The notes below the pieces were generated by a model. It searched no databases, was not told the DNA's origin, and worked only from the letters and a program-made list of their open reading frames with translations. A program made the translations under genes and the position numbers. From Cryptomeria japonica (taxonomy: Eukaryota; Streptophyta; Pinopsida; Cupressales; Cupressaceae): a stretch of DNA of 64,000 bases. The stretch spans positions 341,025,793 through 341,089,792 of the forward strand of contig NC_081408.1 in assembly GCF_030272615.1 (NCBI RefSeq), given 5' to 3'. Position 1 is the first letter of the stretch. Each line of letters begins with the position of its first letter. Shown here piece by piece: positions 22,456 to 33,718 of this stretch.

Positions 22456-23202
22456 AGCAGGAGTATAAGCATATGCCCATACTTCCAGTAAAGTACAAGG
22501 AAACAATATTGAAAGACTTTCACCATGTCAAGGAGGCAAGATACACCAAGCCCCCAGTGGACTAAGGATCTTATGACTTCGATTGACAAAGTAAAAGGGA
22601 AGATCATGAGGGAGAACCATGACTATCAGTAGTAAGGTTCCCTCACTATGAGTCATGTAAGAAAAATACCAAAAATTTTCAAGGCAAAGCTAAGTTCACC
22701 AAGACATTTTCAAGTATCCTGAAGGGATAGACGGGGTGTATGCCCCCCTACGTTAAAGTGATTGCACACACCTCAACGGGGGTGATTGCTTTAAGGTAGT
22801 GATATATATAAGAAATGAGAAGGGAAAGGAGCACATTATCACAAAGATTTAGCCCCCAAGTGTGAGATAAACCCAAAGATAATAGACACAAAACACAAAG
22901 CACGAGGCAACTTCGCTTTCCTTGGGGTCAGTATGTTGTATGATAATTCATGTATATCATATGTATGTATGCATAATTGTTCTTCATTCCCCAATCAAGG
23001 AAGGCCACCTAGAAGAAGGGAACACATGTGTCTTTTGAGTCAACATGAGAGAGACCAAAAGAGATCTCAATGCTTTGCATCGTCCTCAAGTAGACAACAC
23101 TAAGGACAACAAATAGAAGAATGAGAATAACACATAGAAGAAGTAACAAAAGAGAGGAGGATAGAATCTACTATGCTAATGAAACTAGTCTAGTACGTCA
23201 TC
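22456..23202 (-). other. 3' untranslated region of level-4 element
   Basis: No ORF. The sequence aligns, reversed, with the level-0 3' UTR at about 61340-62117; for example the minus-strand reading of 22739-22800 matches the level-0 text around GTGGGGGCATACA. The small plus-strand frame at 23121-23354 is antisense to the gag tail. Confidence 0.7.
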
Positions 23203-25681
23203 TACCCCCCGATCTTGTTGATCAATATTTTGAGAAGGCAGGGAACACGCTAGAGGAGGAACATCCAACACAGCAGATGGAGCTATCACAAGATCCAAAC
23301 AAGGGCTATGTTCATGTTCCAAGCCACGTTGTTCTTGTCAAGGAGCTAGGATAAGTGCTTTAGAAAATTCGTTAGATAAATGGTTATCAACATCAACATA
23401 TTCATATTCACTATCAAAAGCAAGAGAAGTAACATTTTCATCATGAATAATATTTTCATCTATATCATCATCAAGATTTATAAAAAATAGGATCTTTAAC
23501 TTGCACAGGATCAAAACCATCATGCATCTTATGTTTAGGAGATTTTGGAGAAAATGGAATAATTGTTGTTGAAGGTGTTTTTGGAGATTGCAAAGTTTGA
23601 GAAGCACCTGCCTGAGCTCTAAGACGACGCTTTCATCGGCGTTCACACGCAGAATGATTTCGCCTAGTCTTAGTAGGAAGTTGAGAAGATTGAGGAGGAG
23701 AAATGTTCTCATCCTTATCACTTGGGTGTTTAGGTTGTGGTCTCTTAGGCTGGATAATAGGAGAAGAGGAAGGTCTCTTCTCTCCATAAGAGGAAGGAGG
23801 AGGAACTGCTCCATATAAAGGAGGAATATTTGGTTTAGGAAGAAGACCAAGTCCATCATGATGAGGAGGTATAGGTCTACTTTTAGAAAGTTTATTAGAC
23901 ATAGACATAGTCACATCCATAGGAATGGGTTGGGAATCTTCTTGAGGAAAGACATTAGTTTTATCTTTCAAAGAAAGAACTTCCTTCTCAAGAATGATAG
24001 GAATATCAAGTTTGGGTGTTCTAGGTTCACTTAGAGATAGGATCATATCTTTTTTCCACTTTTGATAAGATTTGAAAAGATGATCACTTCGCGGTGGAAG
24101 AGATTGGAATTGTTTAAGCCAAAAATAATCAATAGGAACGCTACAAGTTCTTTCAGCTGGTTTAAAGAGACTATGATTGACAGTAACAACTTCACCATTA
24201 TGGGGAAATTTCAAACACTTGTGGATAGGAGAAGCAATAGATTTCATGGAAGATAGCCAAGGATAGCCTAGCTTCACATGAAATTGTTCAGATGAAGGAA
24301 TAATAGAAAAGTTCACATCAAGGGATTTGTTATGGACCTCAATAGGTAATGTAATAGAACCAATTGCAGGAGAAGAAAATGCATCAAATAATTTCACAAT
24401 CACATCTATTTCATCATAGATCACTTGATTCAATTGCAAAGTAAAAAGAAATTCTTCAGTAATGATATTAACCATGCAAGAAGGATCAATAAGCACTCCA
24501 CGGCAAGGTGTATTCTTGACTTTTGCAACTATATATAAAGGACCATCAGGTGCCCTAATAGTTTCACTAGAATCAAATGTGATGGAAGGTTCTTTAGGGT
24601 TTTCTTGCTGCTCTACAAAGTTAATCACATTCGGAGTCATAGACACAAGACCATCAGATGAGAAAGAGTAATCATGAGCTTCAATCGCATTAGAGGTATG
24701 AGAAGGTAATGGATAAGTAAAAATCTTAGGATTTTGGTTAGGAGGAGCTACAGATGTGTTGCCTTTATCATTCACTCCAGAAACAGAGATAGTATTATTA
24801 TCAATCAAATCTTGAATTTTACCCTTTAAAGCAAAACATTTTTCAGTATCATGCCCAGGTTGACGATGAAATTGACAAAAAGATTTGTTATCAAAATAGG
24901 GTGAATTAATCTTTGTAGGATCGATTTGCTTTACAGGAGGGAGTGTAAGCACATTTTGTTCCAATAACTTATTCATAATACTATGCAATGATTCATTCAA
25001 AGCAGTAAACTTTCCTTCTTTCTTGAAAAACTTAGAAATAGGAGGCACACCTGATGCTGCATTCACATTGTTGTTGATGATGTTTTCATTGAATTTAATG
25101 GGCTCTTTGTTCGGTTTAAACTTTCCAAATGGTTGTTGACTACTATCACCCTTATCACTCGGAGCCATAGGATTTGCTTGTTCCATTTGACTCACAGTTA
25201 GTTGATAATTGTGAAGAGTTGCACACAACTGTTGGAAAGAAGTAAACTCAGAAAATAGAAGTTTGTCTTGAATATCTTTTTGTAAATTAGAAATAAAGAT
25301 TCTTTGAATATCATTGTCAGGCACTGGAAAAGAAATTTGAGCATACAAATTCTTATATCTACCAATGAAATCAGACACTTTTTCTTTAACGCCTTGTTTA
25401 CAATGCATTAAATCAATCAAAGTAACTTTAGGACTTATATTGTTTTGAAATTGTTGAATGAAAGCATTTGCAAGTTGTTCGAAAGAAGTAATAGAATAAG
25501 AAGGCAACGAGCAATACCATTGTAGGGCTTTATCTCTTAATGTCCTAGTAAACAGTTTTGCAAGCAACCTTTGGTCATAAGCAAAATCGGTACATATTGT
25601 TTGAAAAGTCTTAACATGTGTTAGAGGATCACCTTTACCATTATAAAACTCCAAATGCGGGATTTCAACATGTTTAGGAGG
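23203..25681 (-). pseudogene. gag/protease-like ORF of level-4 gag-only element, main part
   Basis: A 673-codon open frame (25654-23633) starts at the gag core: EFYNGKGDPLTHVKTFQT, KALQWYCSLPSYSITSFEQL and MHCKQGVKEKVSDFIGRYK. Next come a nucleocapsid motif CQFHRQPGHDTEKC (about 24845-24890) and a protease-like domain with PLYIVAKVKNTPCRGVLIDPSC and its second half KLGYPWLSSMKSI and CLKFPHNGE. The expected D-T/S-G is D-P-S-C. A Pro/Ser-rich tail (PPPSSYGEKRPSSSP) leads, after a frameshift near 23630, to an acidic stretch, DSEYEYVDVD, and a conserved end, CLDLVIAPS. The product should be a particle protein without pol enzymes. In-frame breaks are few. Confidence 0.85.
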
Positions 25682-26525
25682 GATAGCTCAAAAAATGTCA
25701 AGAGAAAGTGGGCTCGCAACATCAAATGTGGGCACACTAAACTTAGATTGATTCATAGAGGCAATTTGTTGCTGTAAAGAAGAGACAGTTTGTGCAAGAT
25801 TGTTAATGGTCGCTTCAGTCGAAGAGTTCATATTAGACGTGTTAGATTGTGATGGAGGTATTCTGTTATTGAAAGAAGGTATTGATTGAGAGTAAGGTGG
25901 CAGGACACTATGATAGTTAGTCATAGGAGATGATTGGAAAGGAGGAACACTACAAGGAGGAATGGAATAGTTAAATGAATTGCCCCCTTGCGTCATGTTC
26001 ATTTGTGGAGATGTAATAGGAACACTCATTGAAGGAATGAATGAAGAAGTTGGATTAAATGAAGGAAAAGGGTTAATTGAAGAAGAAGGATTGCCCCCAT
26101 GACTGGTGATCATAGGCGGAATATCTTGTATAGAAGTAGTCATTATGTTTGATGTAAAGGTAGGTATGCTAGCAATAGAGGTTGTTAAAGGAACAGAATG
26201 ATTGACTTGAGTGGGAAGTTGTGTATAACCTGAAGTTTCAGCACAACTCTTCATAGGCATCACATTTGAATCCACAATGTGTGCAATACCATGCAAAATA
26301 TCAATTCCATTCTTATCACTTTGAACCATGCATTTTAGACCCTCAATTAATGAAAGAGCTTGACTATCGGGATACTCGAGACATCCATTGCTGAAAATCA
26401 TCAAATTGGTTATCCAATTTTGAAAGTTGTTCTACAAAAACCTCATGGGGAGCTTCTTCATCATTAGGAGGATTAGAGGAATTACCCGTGTCCTCGTTAA
26501 AGAGGCCATTCAAATTAGGTTCCAT
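25682..26525 (-). pseudogene. gag N-terminal part of level-4 gag-only element
   Basis: The first ATG of the gene lies at 26525 (MEPNLNGLFNEDTGNSSNPP). A frameshift near 26370 shifts reading into the 238-codon frame 26404-25688, starting at the FSNGCLEYPDSQ region. This frame is Ser/Thr/Pro/Asn-rich and of low complexity, then has a predicted coiled coil (INNLAQTVSSLQQQIASM). A single TGA at 25688 separates it from the main frame, where the level-0 copy reads a sense codon (SLDIVKVVPP). The level-0 gag fragments at 1968-2097 and 58000-58400 match this part. Confidence 0.82.
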
Positions 26526-27781
26526 CTCCTCGGTAATTAAACCTTGGAAAGACTTAATTCTAAGGCTTCATCTAACGGGAATAGTGTAAGTAGGGCTTAT
26601 TGTTGTAAAACTCATGCACTAGAGAGGGAGAGAAGATTTTGAATTTAGAGGTAGCAAATTTCAGTAAAATCAGCCAATCTCCTAGATTTAAGCTGTTAAA
26701 TGCAATCACAACAATCTCCCGAAATTTCAGAAAAAATGTCAGGGACCGTGGCGCTCGGGGTGCACACAGTCCTCGCAACTTTTTTCAAAATTTTCAGGGA
26801 TGAAAGTTATGATGATTTTAAAGCTAATCTGAAAAAATTGAGTAATTTTAAGATCCGTAGATAGGCCAAATTAAAGTTGCAATCTCAAAATTGAACCCTA
26901 CCAAGATTGTTGAAAAATGCAAAATTTGAATTTTGAAAAAGAGAGGGAAACTGAAATTTTGAATTTTATGATTTTAGAGGGAATACCAAAAGCAATGCAA
27001 GTTTTGAATTTTAAAAGTTGACTCAATTTCATGCAAAAAACAATTTTGAAAGTGGAAATCAAAGTTGTCGATATTAAACATTTAATTTCAAAAGTCACAA
27101 ATTGCAAAAATTTGAATAAAGCACTGAAATTTCGAATGAATGCCAACACACTTTTCAAATTTAGGATAGTAAGAAACACAATTTTGACATGAATTTCAGT
27201 TTCAACAATTTTTGAATGATTAGAAGCCTTAATCCAAGCAATCACTAGACCAACTTTGACTTTAATTTTGAAAGTGTTGTAATTGATAAAATTAGCCAAA
27301 ATTCTGGATTTTAGCAGAAAAATACAGTAAGATCTAACTCCCAAAATTTCAGAAAAAATGTCGAGGACGATGGCGCTCAGGGTGCACACGGTCCTCGCAA
27401 CTTTTTTCCAAATTTTCAGGGATGAAAGATATTATGATTTCGTTGCGGAATCCAAAGTTACAGCCGATTTGGAAATGTTTTGATCAGTGAAATTATCAGT
27501 CAAAGGTTGAATCAAGAGGGTTTTAAAAATTAGGGTTTTGACACTTAACCACTTAATTTTCAGAATTAAAGCACAAATATGAATTGACAATTTGTAATAG
27601 AAGGGTAGATCGGAAACAAGCATTAATAATTAAACATTTCACAAAAGAAAATTTAGGGTTTTTATGCAATTAACCTCTAAACTTTGCAAAAGATCAAACA
27701 TGGAAATGTAATCAAGGAAGCCAATTTTTCATATCTAACCATGAATAATTAGAAAGGATGTTCACGTCGGGTTCACCAAAA
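26526..27781 (-). other. Leader of level-4 gag-only element with repeated hairpin block
   Basis: This 1.26-kb stretch lies between primer site and gag start and has no gene. A block of about 90 bases is present twice, at 26730-26820 and 27350-27440, both containing GGTGCACAC and GTCCTCGCAACTTTTTTC. Related text lies in both LTRs near 21606 and 28168. Between the blocks the sequence is AT-rich. The primer site abuts the LTR at 27760-27781 (minus strand TTTTGGTGAACCCGACG); I do not assign the tRNA. Confidence 0.75.
27362..27397 (-). promoter_or_regulatory. Candidate RNA dimerisation or packaging hairpin
   Basis: CGAGGAC (27362-27368) and GTCCTCG (27391-27397) form a perfect 7-bp inverted repeat. 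The 22-base loop contains the 6-base palindrome GTGCAC (27382-27387). The arrangement resembles retroviral dimer-initiation hairpins, and the position in the leader upstream of gag fits. The function is inferred from shape only. Confidence 0.4.
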
Positions 27782-29019
27782 TGTAGGGCAGAAAATCGCG
27801 ATCAAACCCTAAGTGTTCCCCCCACCACTCCAAGGAGAGAGAAAGGAGGTCACTAGGGTTGACGGTTTTCACTTAGGGGAGACTTTACATTCAAAAGAGG
27901 GGTTAAAACCCACAAGATCCAATCCCACACAATGCAAGATTGGATTCTAAATGAGTTTCAAGGGTTATGACAGCAAGGCTACCCTCTTTTGTAAAGAATG
28001 TAGATAGAAGGATTAAGCTAGGAATGCATGAAAAGTGAGAAAGATTCGCTTATAAACAGAGATAGGAATATAAGATGAAGCTGCGGACCTGGAATTAGCA
28101 GTAAAATGTCAAGATGACACTGTCCTAAAAATTTGAGCGAAAGTTGACGGGATGATGGCACCCAGCGTGCACACGGTCCTCCGAAAAATCCGCGAAACGA
28201 AGGGGGATCTGTTCGTCTCTACACAAGGATTCCAGATCTTCAATTACAGTCGCGTACCTACAACCTACACATAGAAAAGAGAGGACGATTGGGGGTTTAG
28301 GGATTAGGGGTTTTCCCTTAGGTCAAACCCCGATTTTGGAATTAACCAAGAAATGAGAAACGCTGTAAATGTAAATGATTGTAATGTAATAAAGTACCGA
28401 TACCTTGTTGTAAGAATGTTTGTATTCTTACATGCGAAGGTGTAAATGTTGTTGTATGTTGTATATTGTATGTGGTATGTGATCTCCTCTTCAATGGTTG
28501 AATCCTTGTCTTGAATGCAACACTTAGCCTTGAATGGAGACTTAGAATGATCAATTGCTTGAAGGAATGCTTGAATGCTTGAATGCTTGAATATCGTTTC
28601 CACCTTTTTTTCCATCCCTCTTTCTAGGAGAGGAAAAGTAGTTTATATACTTGCCAATTAGGGTTGATAGACTAATTTTTCTGACCTTAGGCCGACCTAG
28701 GAAGATTATTTTCCAATTTGCAAACATAAAGACCCGAAGCCCCATAAGAGACCGGGCCCAAAATAGGGTGCTGGGCGCCATGGTCCTGGGGGACCAAGGC
28801 GCTAGGCACCATGGTCCTAAAGGACCAGGGCACTAGGCACCATGGTCCCACCTCCAGGGACAGCAGGGTGCAAGGAGGATCAGGCCAGGGTGCTGAAAAA
28901 TGCAGTTTTTGGTGTCATGAACAAGTTTCGGGGTCTCCATTCAGGTTCCGTGTTGCATCACCATCGTGAAGACCCAAATGCAGTCAAAATTGCAAGTGTC
29001 ACAATTTTAGGATGCTACA
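27782..29019 (-). repeat. 5' LTR of level-4 gag-only element
   Basis: It mirrors 21222-22440. The GC-rich block near 28768-28850 has three repeat units here against two in the other LTR. A minus-strand TATA-like box (TATATAAAC) lies near 28640-28650. Confidence 0.9.
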
Positions 29020-29024
29020 GATAC
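29020..29024 (+). other. Target site duplication GATAC (right copy)
   Basis: Identical to 21217-21221. Confidence 0.92.
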
Positions 29025-29697
29025 TATCAATAGGAGCACAGGGAAGTCTCCTTTCTAGATTTTATATGGCATCTACCCAAGGGGAGTATTGGAGTTAAGG
29101 GATTTACCCAAGGAAGAGCCCATTAGTGTAGATGGTGAAGCTTTTGCATCAGCCATCAAAGAGGTCTTTGACCAAGTAAAGTCTCATCTCCAATAGTCTA
29201 CAATGAATTATAAGGCTTATGCTGATAAGAAAAAGAGAGATGTACAATTTAGTGTTGGGGATTTGGTATGGGTACATTTGAAGAAGGAGAGACTCCCAAA
29301 AGGCAAATACACCAAGCTCATGTAGAGGAAGATTGGACCATTTCAGATACTAAAGAAATATGGACAAAATGCCTATGAGATCCAACTTCCTCCTGATCTT
29401 GGATTATCACCCATTTTTAATGTGTGCGATCATACACTTTTCAAAGGTAGTGACTATGAAGGTTGCAGTAGACAATAACATTCCAAGGCATGAATCACTT
29501 AAGATGAGCAAAGTGTTAGACACTAGAGTCACAAAGAAGACAAGGAACAAGGAGTACATTGAGTAATTGGTGGCTTGGAAAGACAAATAAGACTTTGAGG
29601 TAGTTTGGATGACAAATGAGAAGATTTCCAACCATGGTGCAGATCTACAAACTCTAATCTCAAGAGGGCTTGAGATCTCTTCTCCCGGGGAGTATAG
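29025..29697 (+). pseudogene. pol: pol of level-3 chromovirus, integrase C-terminus and chromodomain-like tail
   Basis: This continues the integrase frame cut at 21221: INRSTGKSPF, then SAIKEVFDQVKSHL, YKAYADKKKRDVQFSVGDL, VWVHLKKERLPKGKY and IGPFQILKKYGQNAYEIQLP, a typical gypsy integrase C-terminal domain. A degenerate chromodomain-like segment follows near 29490-29640 (VTKKTRNKEYIE, a stop, LVAWKDK, VVWMTNEK). The gene ends at a weak purine-rich tract (29687-29697) right before the 3' LTR. Several stops are present. Confidence 0.82.
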
Positions 29698-31126
29698 TGT
29701 AGGGGCACATCATCTACACTCAAATAATGACCCTAAGGATGAATATTAGGATCATTAGAGTGTCTTAGTGGGTCTTCTATTTCATGTATGCAACAAACCC
29801 CACCATGTAAGCCCATGTCACCAATTAGGCAATTCGATAAGCCAAATTGGACAATGTGGTCAATAGGGGTAGTAGATGGTTTATCTTTGTGTTTGATAGG
29901 TTTTAGACAGCTTTTAGGAGTTTTGGGTTGATCCATGTGTGTGGAATCCAACCTTAGCAAGTATGACAACATTTTGTGCAAAATTGCAAAAATTGCAACT
30001 TTTGTAAAATGCAACTTTTGAGTGCAAAAGTGCAACTTTCTGAATTACGGTTGGGGGAAGCCTTTCAAAAGCTCCAACCTACTCTGAATTGAATGGGAAA
30101 CCATTGGATATTTGTATAATCATTGTGGACATAATTCCTAAGGTTGTTGCTTTTGTAATTGGAGTTTGTGAAGAAATAAAACACAAAATACTATAGTTTT
30201 CCCAGAAATTCTGAGTTTGCAAGAGTTGCACATGCCTGTACAAACTGATTTGGATCACACCATCCATGCAGTAGATAGAGGGATTAAATAGATTTTTTTT
30301 GGTGCTGGTATGAGGTCCTAATTATTTCAGAGTAGTGAGAACCCTCCATTCTTCTGATTGCAGCCCAGAAATTGAGGGTTTGGAGAGGGTTTTGAACAAA
30401 AATGGCCTTATCTTGCATTCTAGTCCACTAGAAGAATCTTCCTTTAGAGGGATGCAAGATAAGCCTCTGTACTCTATATTTTTCATGGTTTGTTGTAGGG
30501 TAAACTTTTCTGTGTGGATAAAAGAGAAAGATTAGGTAGGCATCTCTATGTGACTACCTAGGACAAGATTTAGGACAGTCATCATAAAATATCATAGCGG
30601 TGGATTCCAAGAATGAAACCCTAGAATTAAAGGTTAATCACCACCCCCCACATGCCCATAGAGTTGGTTTTCCATTTTGATTTCATTGTTTGGTAGTTGC
30701 TTTGGAAAATACGCCTAATTGCCCCTATTAGGTTTCTTGGCCTATAAAGGGATCAGACCTTGTAATTGTAGACCTGACCAAACAATTTTAGGGATGACTA
30801 AAAATTCCAAAAGGGTGTTTGAAATGGTAATTTTTTTGTATGGGTGTGTGGAAAATTTTTGAGTTAGGATTCATTTTATTGCCAAATAGGGCTACTAGCC
30901 TAGGGGGTAGGTTTCTAAAGGAGGTATAAGGAATTGGAGCCCAATCTCAAAACCAATGCTTGGACCAATTTCTAATGGCCATAAATGAACCAAATCCTAA
31001 GCCCTTAGGAGAAGGGTGGCATAGGATGGTGTAGGGTAGGTATTGAGGCATTTACTCATCTTGAGTAGGCCCAAGTCTAACGTTATTTGGGCTTGACCTT
31101 AGGTGTGTGGGTAGGGCTCTGCATCA
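29698..31126 (+). repeat. 3' LTR of level-3 chromovirus
   Basis: It aligns with 15720-17227 and lacks about 80 bases near its 3' end (around 31080). The ends TGTAGGGGC and CTGCATCA are clear. Confidence 0.88.
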
Positions 31127-32291
31127 AAAATGTTGTGTCAGACATTCCCAGTTTGATAAAGGATGTCGAGCAACCGGTTCATACTAGATCGGTGAAGAAG
31201 GTTGAACATACTAAGCATACCAATAAAGATGAGGTGATAGTTGAAGACATTCCTTATGAAGATACACCTCACATAAATTTAGTGGCACCAAATACTATTA
31301 TATCTGACAAGAGCAAAGAGGAAGAGAAAAAAGTAGAAAATAAGAGCGCAGTGATGGATACTCCTTTGGCAAAGAGGAAGTTAGACTTAGAAATGGAAAG
31401 TGAAAAGAAGAAAGTAAAACTCACCACTGCAACCAATTCAAAGGTTGAGACTGTAGAAAGGAAGATGAAACAAAAGAGGAAGAAGAGGGAGAATCGGTCA
31501 TTGATATAAAGAAAATGACTCCCAAGCAATTGATGAAACTCTTAGAAAAAATGAGAATTCAAGCTGAAAAGGCTAAGTTAAGACAAAAGAAAAAGAAGGC
31601 AAGAATTCTTAATTATGTGAAGACAATTCTCTTTGACCTAATTCCTGACATTATTATTGATGATACTGCACCCATCATTGATCAGTTGAGTACTCTTGTT
31701 ATAGAAATCAATTTAGAGGCAACTGATCTCGAGAAGGTTGTAGTAAGGCAATATGAATCAAAGAGAGGAGAAAATTTAATGGAACAAATATTGGTTGGAA
31801 AAGTTACCCTCTCCACCCAAACAAAAGAAGTCAAAAATATACTGTAGGAAGCTAGTTACTTACTAGCCAAATCTTCAAGTTTTACCGATTTAATCAGAGA
31901 TCTAGAAGACAAAAGAAATCAGACTCAAAAATAAATTCAAGATCTGATAAGTTCTTTTGATCCTCTTACCAATTCAACAAAAACTTTTACTCGCAAGGTC
32001 AAATAGCTTAATCATGAAATCAAAAGGTTGAAAGAAGAAGAGGACAAACAAGGTCTTAGTTTGTTAGAGTTATAGTTCTATTTGACACCAATTATTGATT
32101 TCATGCAAATAAATATTAAAGAAGCAGAATGCCTCATAAGTGAACCTGACTGCAAAACAGTCAATGATATGGAGGTTTTTATTGCAATTTTGCATGGCCA
32201 CTTCACCACCATGAAACAGGTAAAATCTTCATGGGAATCCTCTTTGACAGTAGCTCAAGAAAATTTCAAAGAGATTTTTGCTTTACTTTGA
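31127..32291 (+). pseudogene. Unrecognised cargo ORF of Copia-like element, 3' part
   Basis: This resumes the ORF cut at 15719. The open frame to 31509 is Lys/Glu/Val-rich (KSKEEEKKVENKS, KRKLDLEMESEKKKVKL). It then shifts frame to 31515-31847 (LEKMRIQAEKAKLRQKKKK, ILFDLIPDIIIDDTAPIIDQL) and, past stops, to a C-terminal stretch ending at 32291 (ISEPDCKTVNDMEVFIAIL, FKEIFALL). The content is coiled-coil-like and nuclear-protein-like in composition. No pol motif appears. With the 5' part the ORF is about 3.3 kb (about 1,090 codons). The function is unknown. Confidence 0.6.
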
Positions 32292-32458
32292 CAAATTATT
32301 TTGTATAGTCTTTGTCATTGATGGAAAAAGGGGGATTTTGGGAGATTTGTACATTGTGAGTTATAGGGGTCAGAAATAGAGATTTGTACATTGTGAGTTA
32401 CAGGGGTCAGAAAAAAGGGCCAGAACTAGCACATTTTTGTGGTGTTCACCACCAATGC
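32292..32458 (+). other. 3' UTR of Copia-like element
   Basis: A short untranslated stretch. TAGAGATTTGTACATTGTGAGTTA-type text is repeated in tandem near 32340-32410 (about 45-bp unit, two copies). Confidence 0.6.
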
Positions 32459-32471
32459 CAAAGGGGGAATT
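32459..32471 (+). other. Polypurine tract of Copia-like element
   Basis: AAAGGGGGAATT directly before TGTTGGC, a form common in plant Copia elements. Confidence 0.8.
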
Positions 32472-33718
32472 TGTTGGCATTTTGGTTCATTTTGTATGAC
32501 CAGTGAATGATATGGTTGTCATTTTTGGCAACATCATCTTCCAAGTCTTCACAATTTATCGGTAGTAAGTAGACTGGTATACAGAGGTTAACAGGCTAAG
32601 CAATGTGTAAACAAGGCAAGCAGTAAGTAGACCAGTACAACAGGGCAAGAAGCGAGTAGACCGGCACATAGGATGTCAACCAGAAAGCAATGTGTAGATC
32701 AGCACAGAAGAGGTCAACCAGATAAGCAGTGAACAGATCAGCACACAGGAGGATAATCAGCTAAGTAATTATTAAACCAGTATATAGGAGGTAACCGGCT
32801 AAGTAGATTTTGATAGGTACACTGGCAGAGCCTGTAACCGACAAACTTAGTAACATTCAATTAGTATCCAATTAAACTAGTAGTATTCTCCAATCAACCG
32901 GTGGACTTATCGACATGAACGACTGTTTTGACAGAAATTCCTGGAATGATTTATGGAGAATGATTTATGGCACGGTAACAGAATTTTGAATCTAATGTTT
33001 TGGCAGGAAATTTGGCGACAAAATGAAAGCTTAATAAATTCACTTAAGTCATTTTTTATGAAGTTGTTCCTGCAAAGATAGATCAAAAAAAGGGTGAACA
33101 AACGGGGAGTAGAGTAGAGTGCAGAGATGAAGGTATAAGCAAAAAATCAATGTTGTGTAGAGAAGATACAACCGATGTAGATAGAGTATGATTTTCAGTG
33201 TGATCTGATCAAGGTATCAGTAGCCACTCCAGCAGATCATCTTTCTATTGCTTTCTAACCATTGCAACTAAAATCCCTTAATGGGGTGGACTTTAACAGG
33301 GGCCATTGTAAAAATCCCTTATCTAGGTGTCATCTTAATTGATGATCCTAAGACCTTTAACAAGGCTACCTTTAACAGGGTAAAGGCACTGACAAGCCTT
33401 AACTAAAATCCCTTAACCGGGTGGCAGCTAATAGTGTCTTTGTAATCTCCTAACAAGGATGGCTCCTCACTAGATGTACTCTAGAAGAGTATGAATTTTG
33501 TGAGTTCCTACTCACATCATGGTTTTCTCCCATTTGGGTTTCCATGAGATAAATCTTGGTGTCATTGTGTATATTTTCATGCATGCATATTCTTCTACAG
33601 TAATTATTTATATTGATGAATGTTAAGTTAGTGAAAACTTGAGTTAAAAGTTTTTATTGAGTAAAATCGGTAAAGTGTTGATTCACCCCTCCCCTCTTAG
33701 CACCGATTGGGACTAACA
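32472..33718 (+). repeat. 3' LTR of Copia-like element
   Basis: Matches 10394-11705. It ends GGGACTAACA, giving the canonical TG...CA ends. The Tat reading frame resumes right after it. Confidence 0.85.

Larger units (their letters stand above)
21222..29019 (-). mobile_element. Level-4 TR-GAG-like (gag-only) element, minus strand
   Basis: The element is 7.8 kb with LTRs of 1219 and 1238 bp, perfect GATAC target duplications, a polypurine tract and an adjacent primer-site region. The internal 5.3 kb is fully accounted for by a 1.26-kb leader, one gag/protease-like ORF of about 1,100 codons and a 0.76-kb 3' UTR. There is no room for RT or integrase. Its LTRs are the most alike of any pair in the window (about 95 percent by eye), so it is probably the youngest insertion. 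It is the same family as the level-0 element. Confidence 0.9.
15720..31126 (+). mobile_element. Level-3 chromovirus-like Ty3/gypsy element
   Basis: LTRs at 15720-17227 and 29698-31126 (TGTAGGGGC...CTCTGCATCA) enclose gag, protease, RT, RNase H and integrase in gypsy order on the plus strand. The body is interrupted at 21221 by the level-4 element and resumes at 29025. The ORF of the Copia-like host continues on both sides. The flanking pentamers (ATTGG and AAAAT) do not match, so the target duplication has decayed or my ends are off by some bases. A chromodomain-like tail near 29500-29690 supports a chromovirus. Confidence 0.85.
10394..33718 (+). mobile_element. Level-2 Copia-like non-autonomous element (LARD-like) with cargo ORFs
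   Basis: The paired LTRs (10394-11705 and 32472-33718) begin TGTTGGCATTTTGG and end GATTGGGACTAACA or ACTAAAA. A tRNA-iMet-type primer site follows the 5' LTR, and a polypurine tract typical of Copia elements (AAAGGGGGAAT) precedes the 3' LTR. After removing the nested level-3 insertion the internal region is about 5.4 kb. It holds a coiled-coil/zinc-knuckle ORF and a long unrecognised ORF but no protease, integrase, RT or RNase H motif. Flanking pentamers GTGTC and ATGTA match at only three positions, so the target duplication is decayed or I have an end slightly wrong. It interrupts Tat between protease and RT. Confidence 0.82.
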
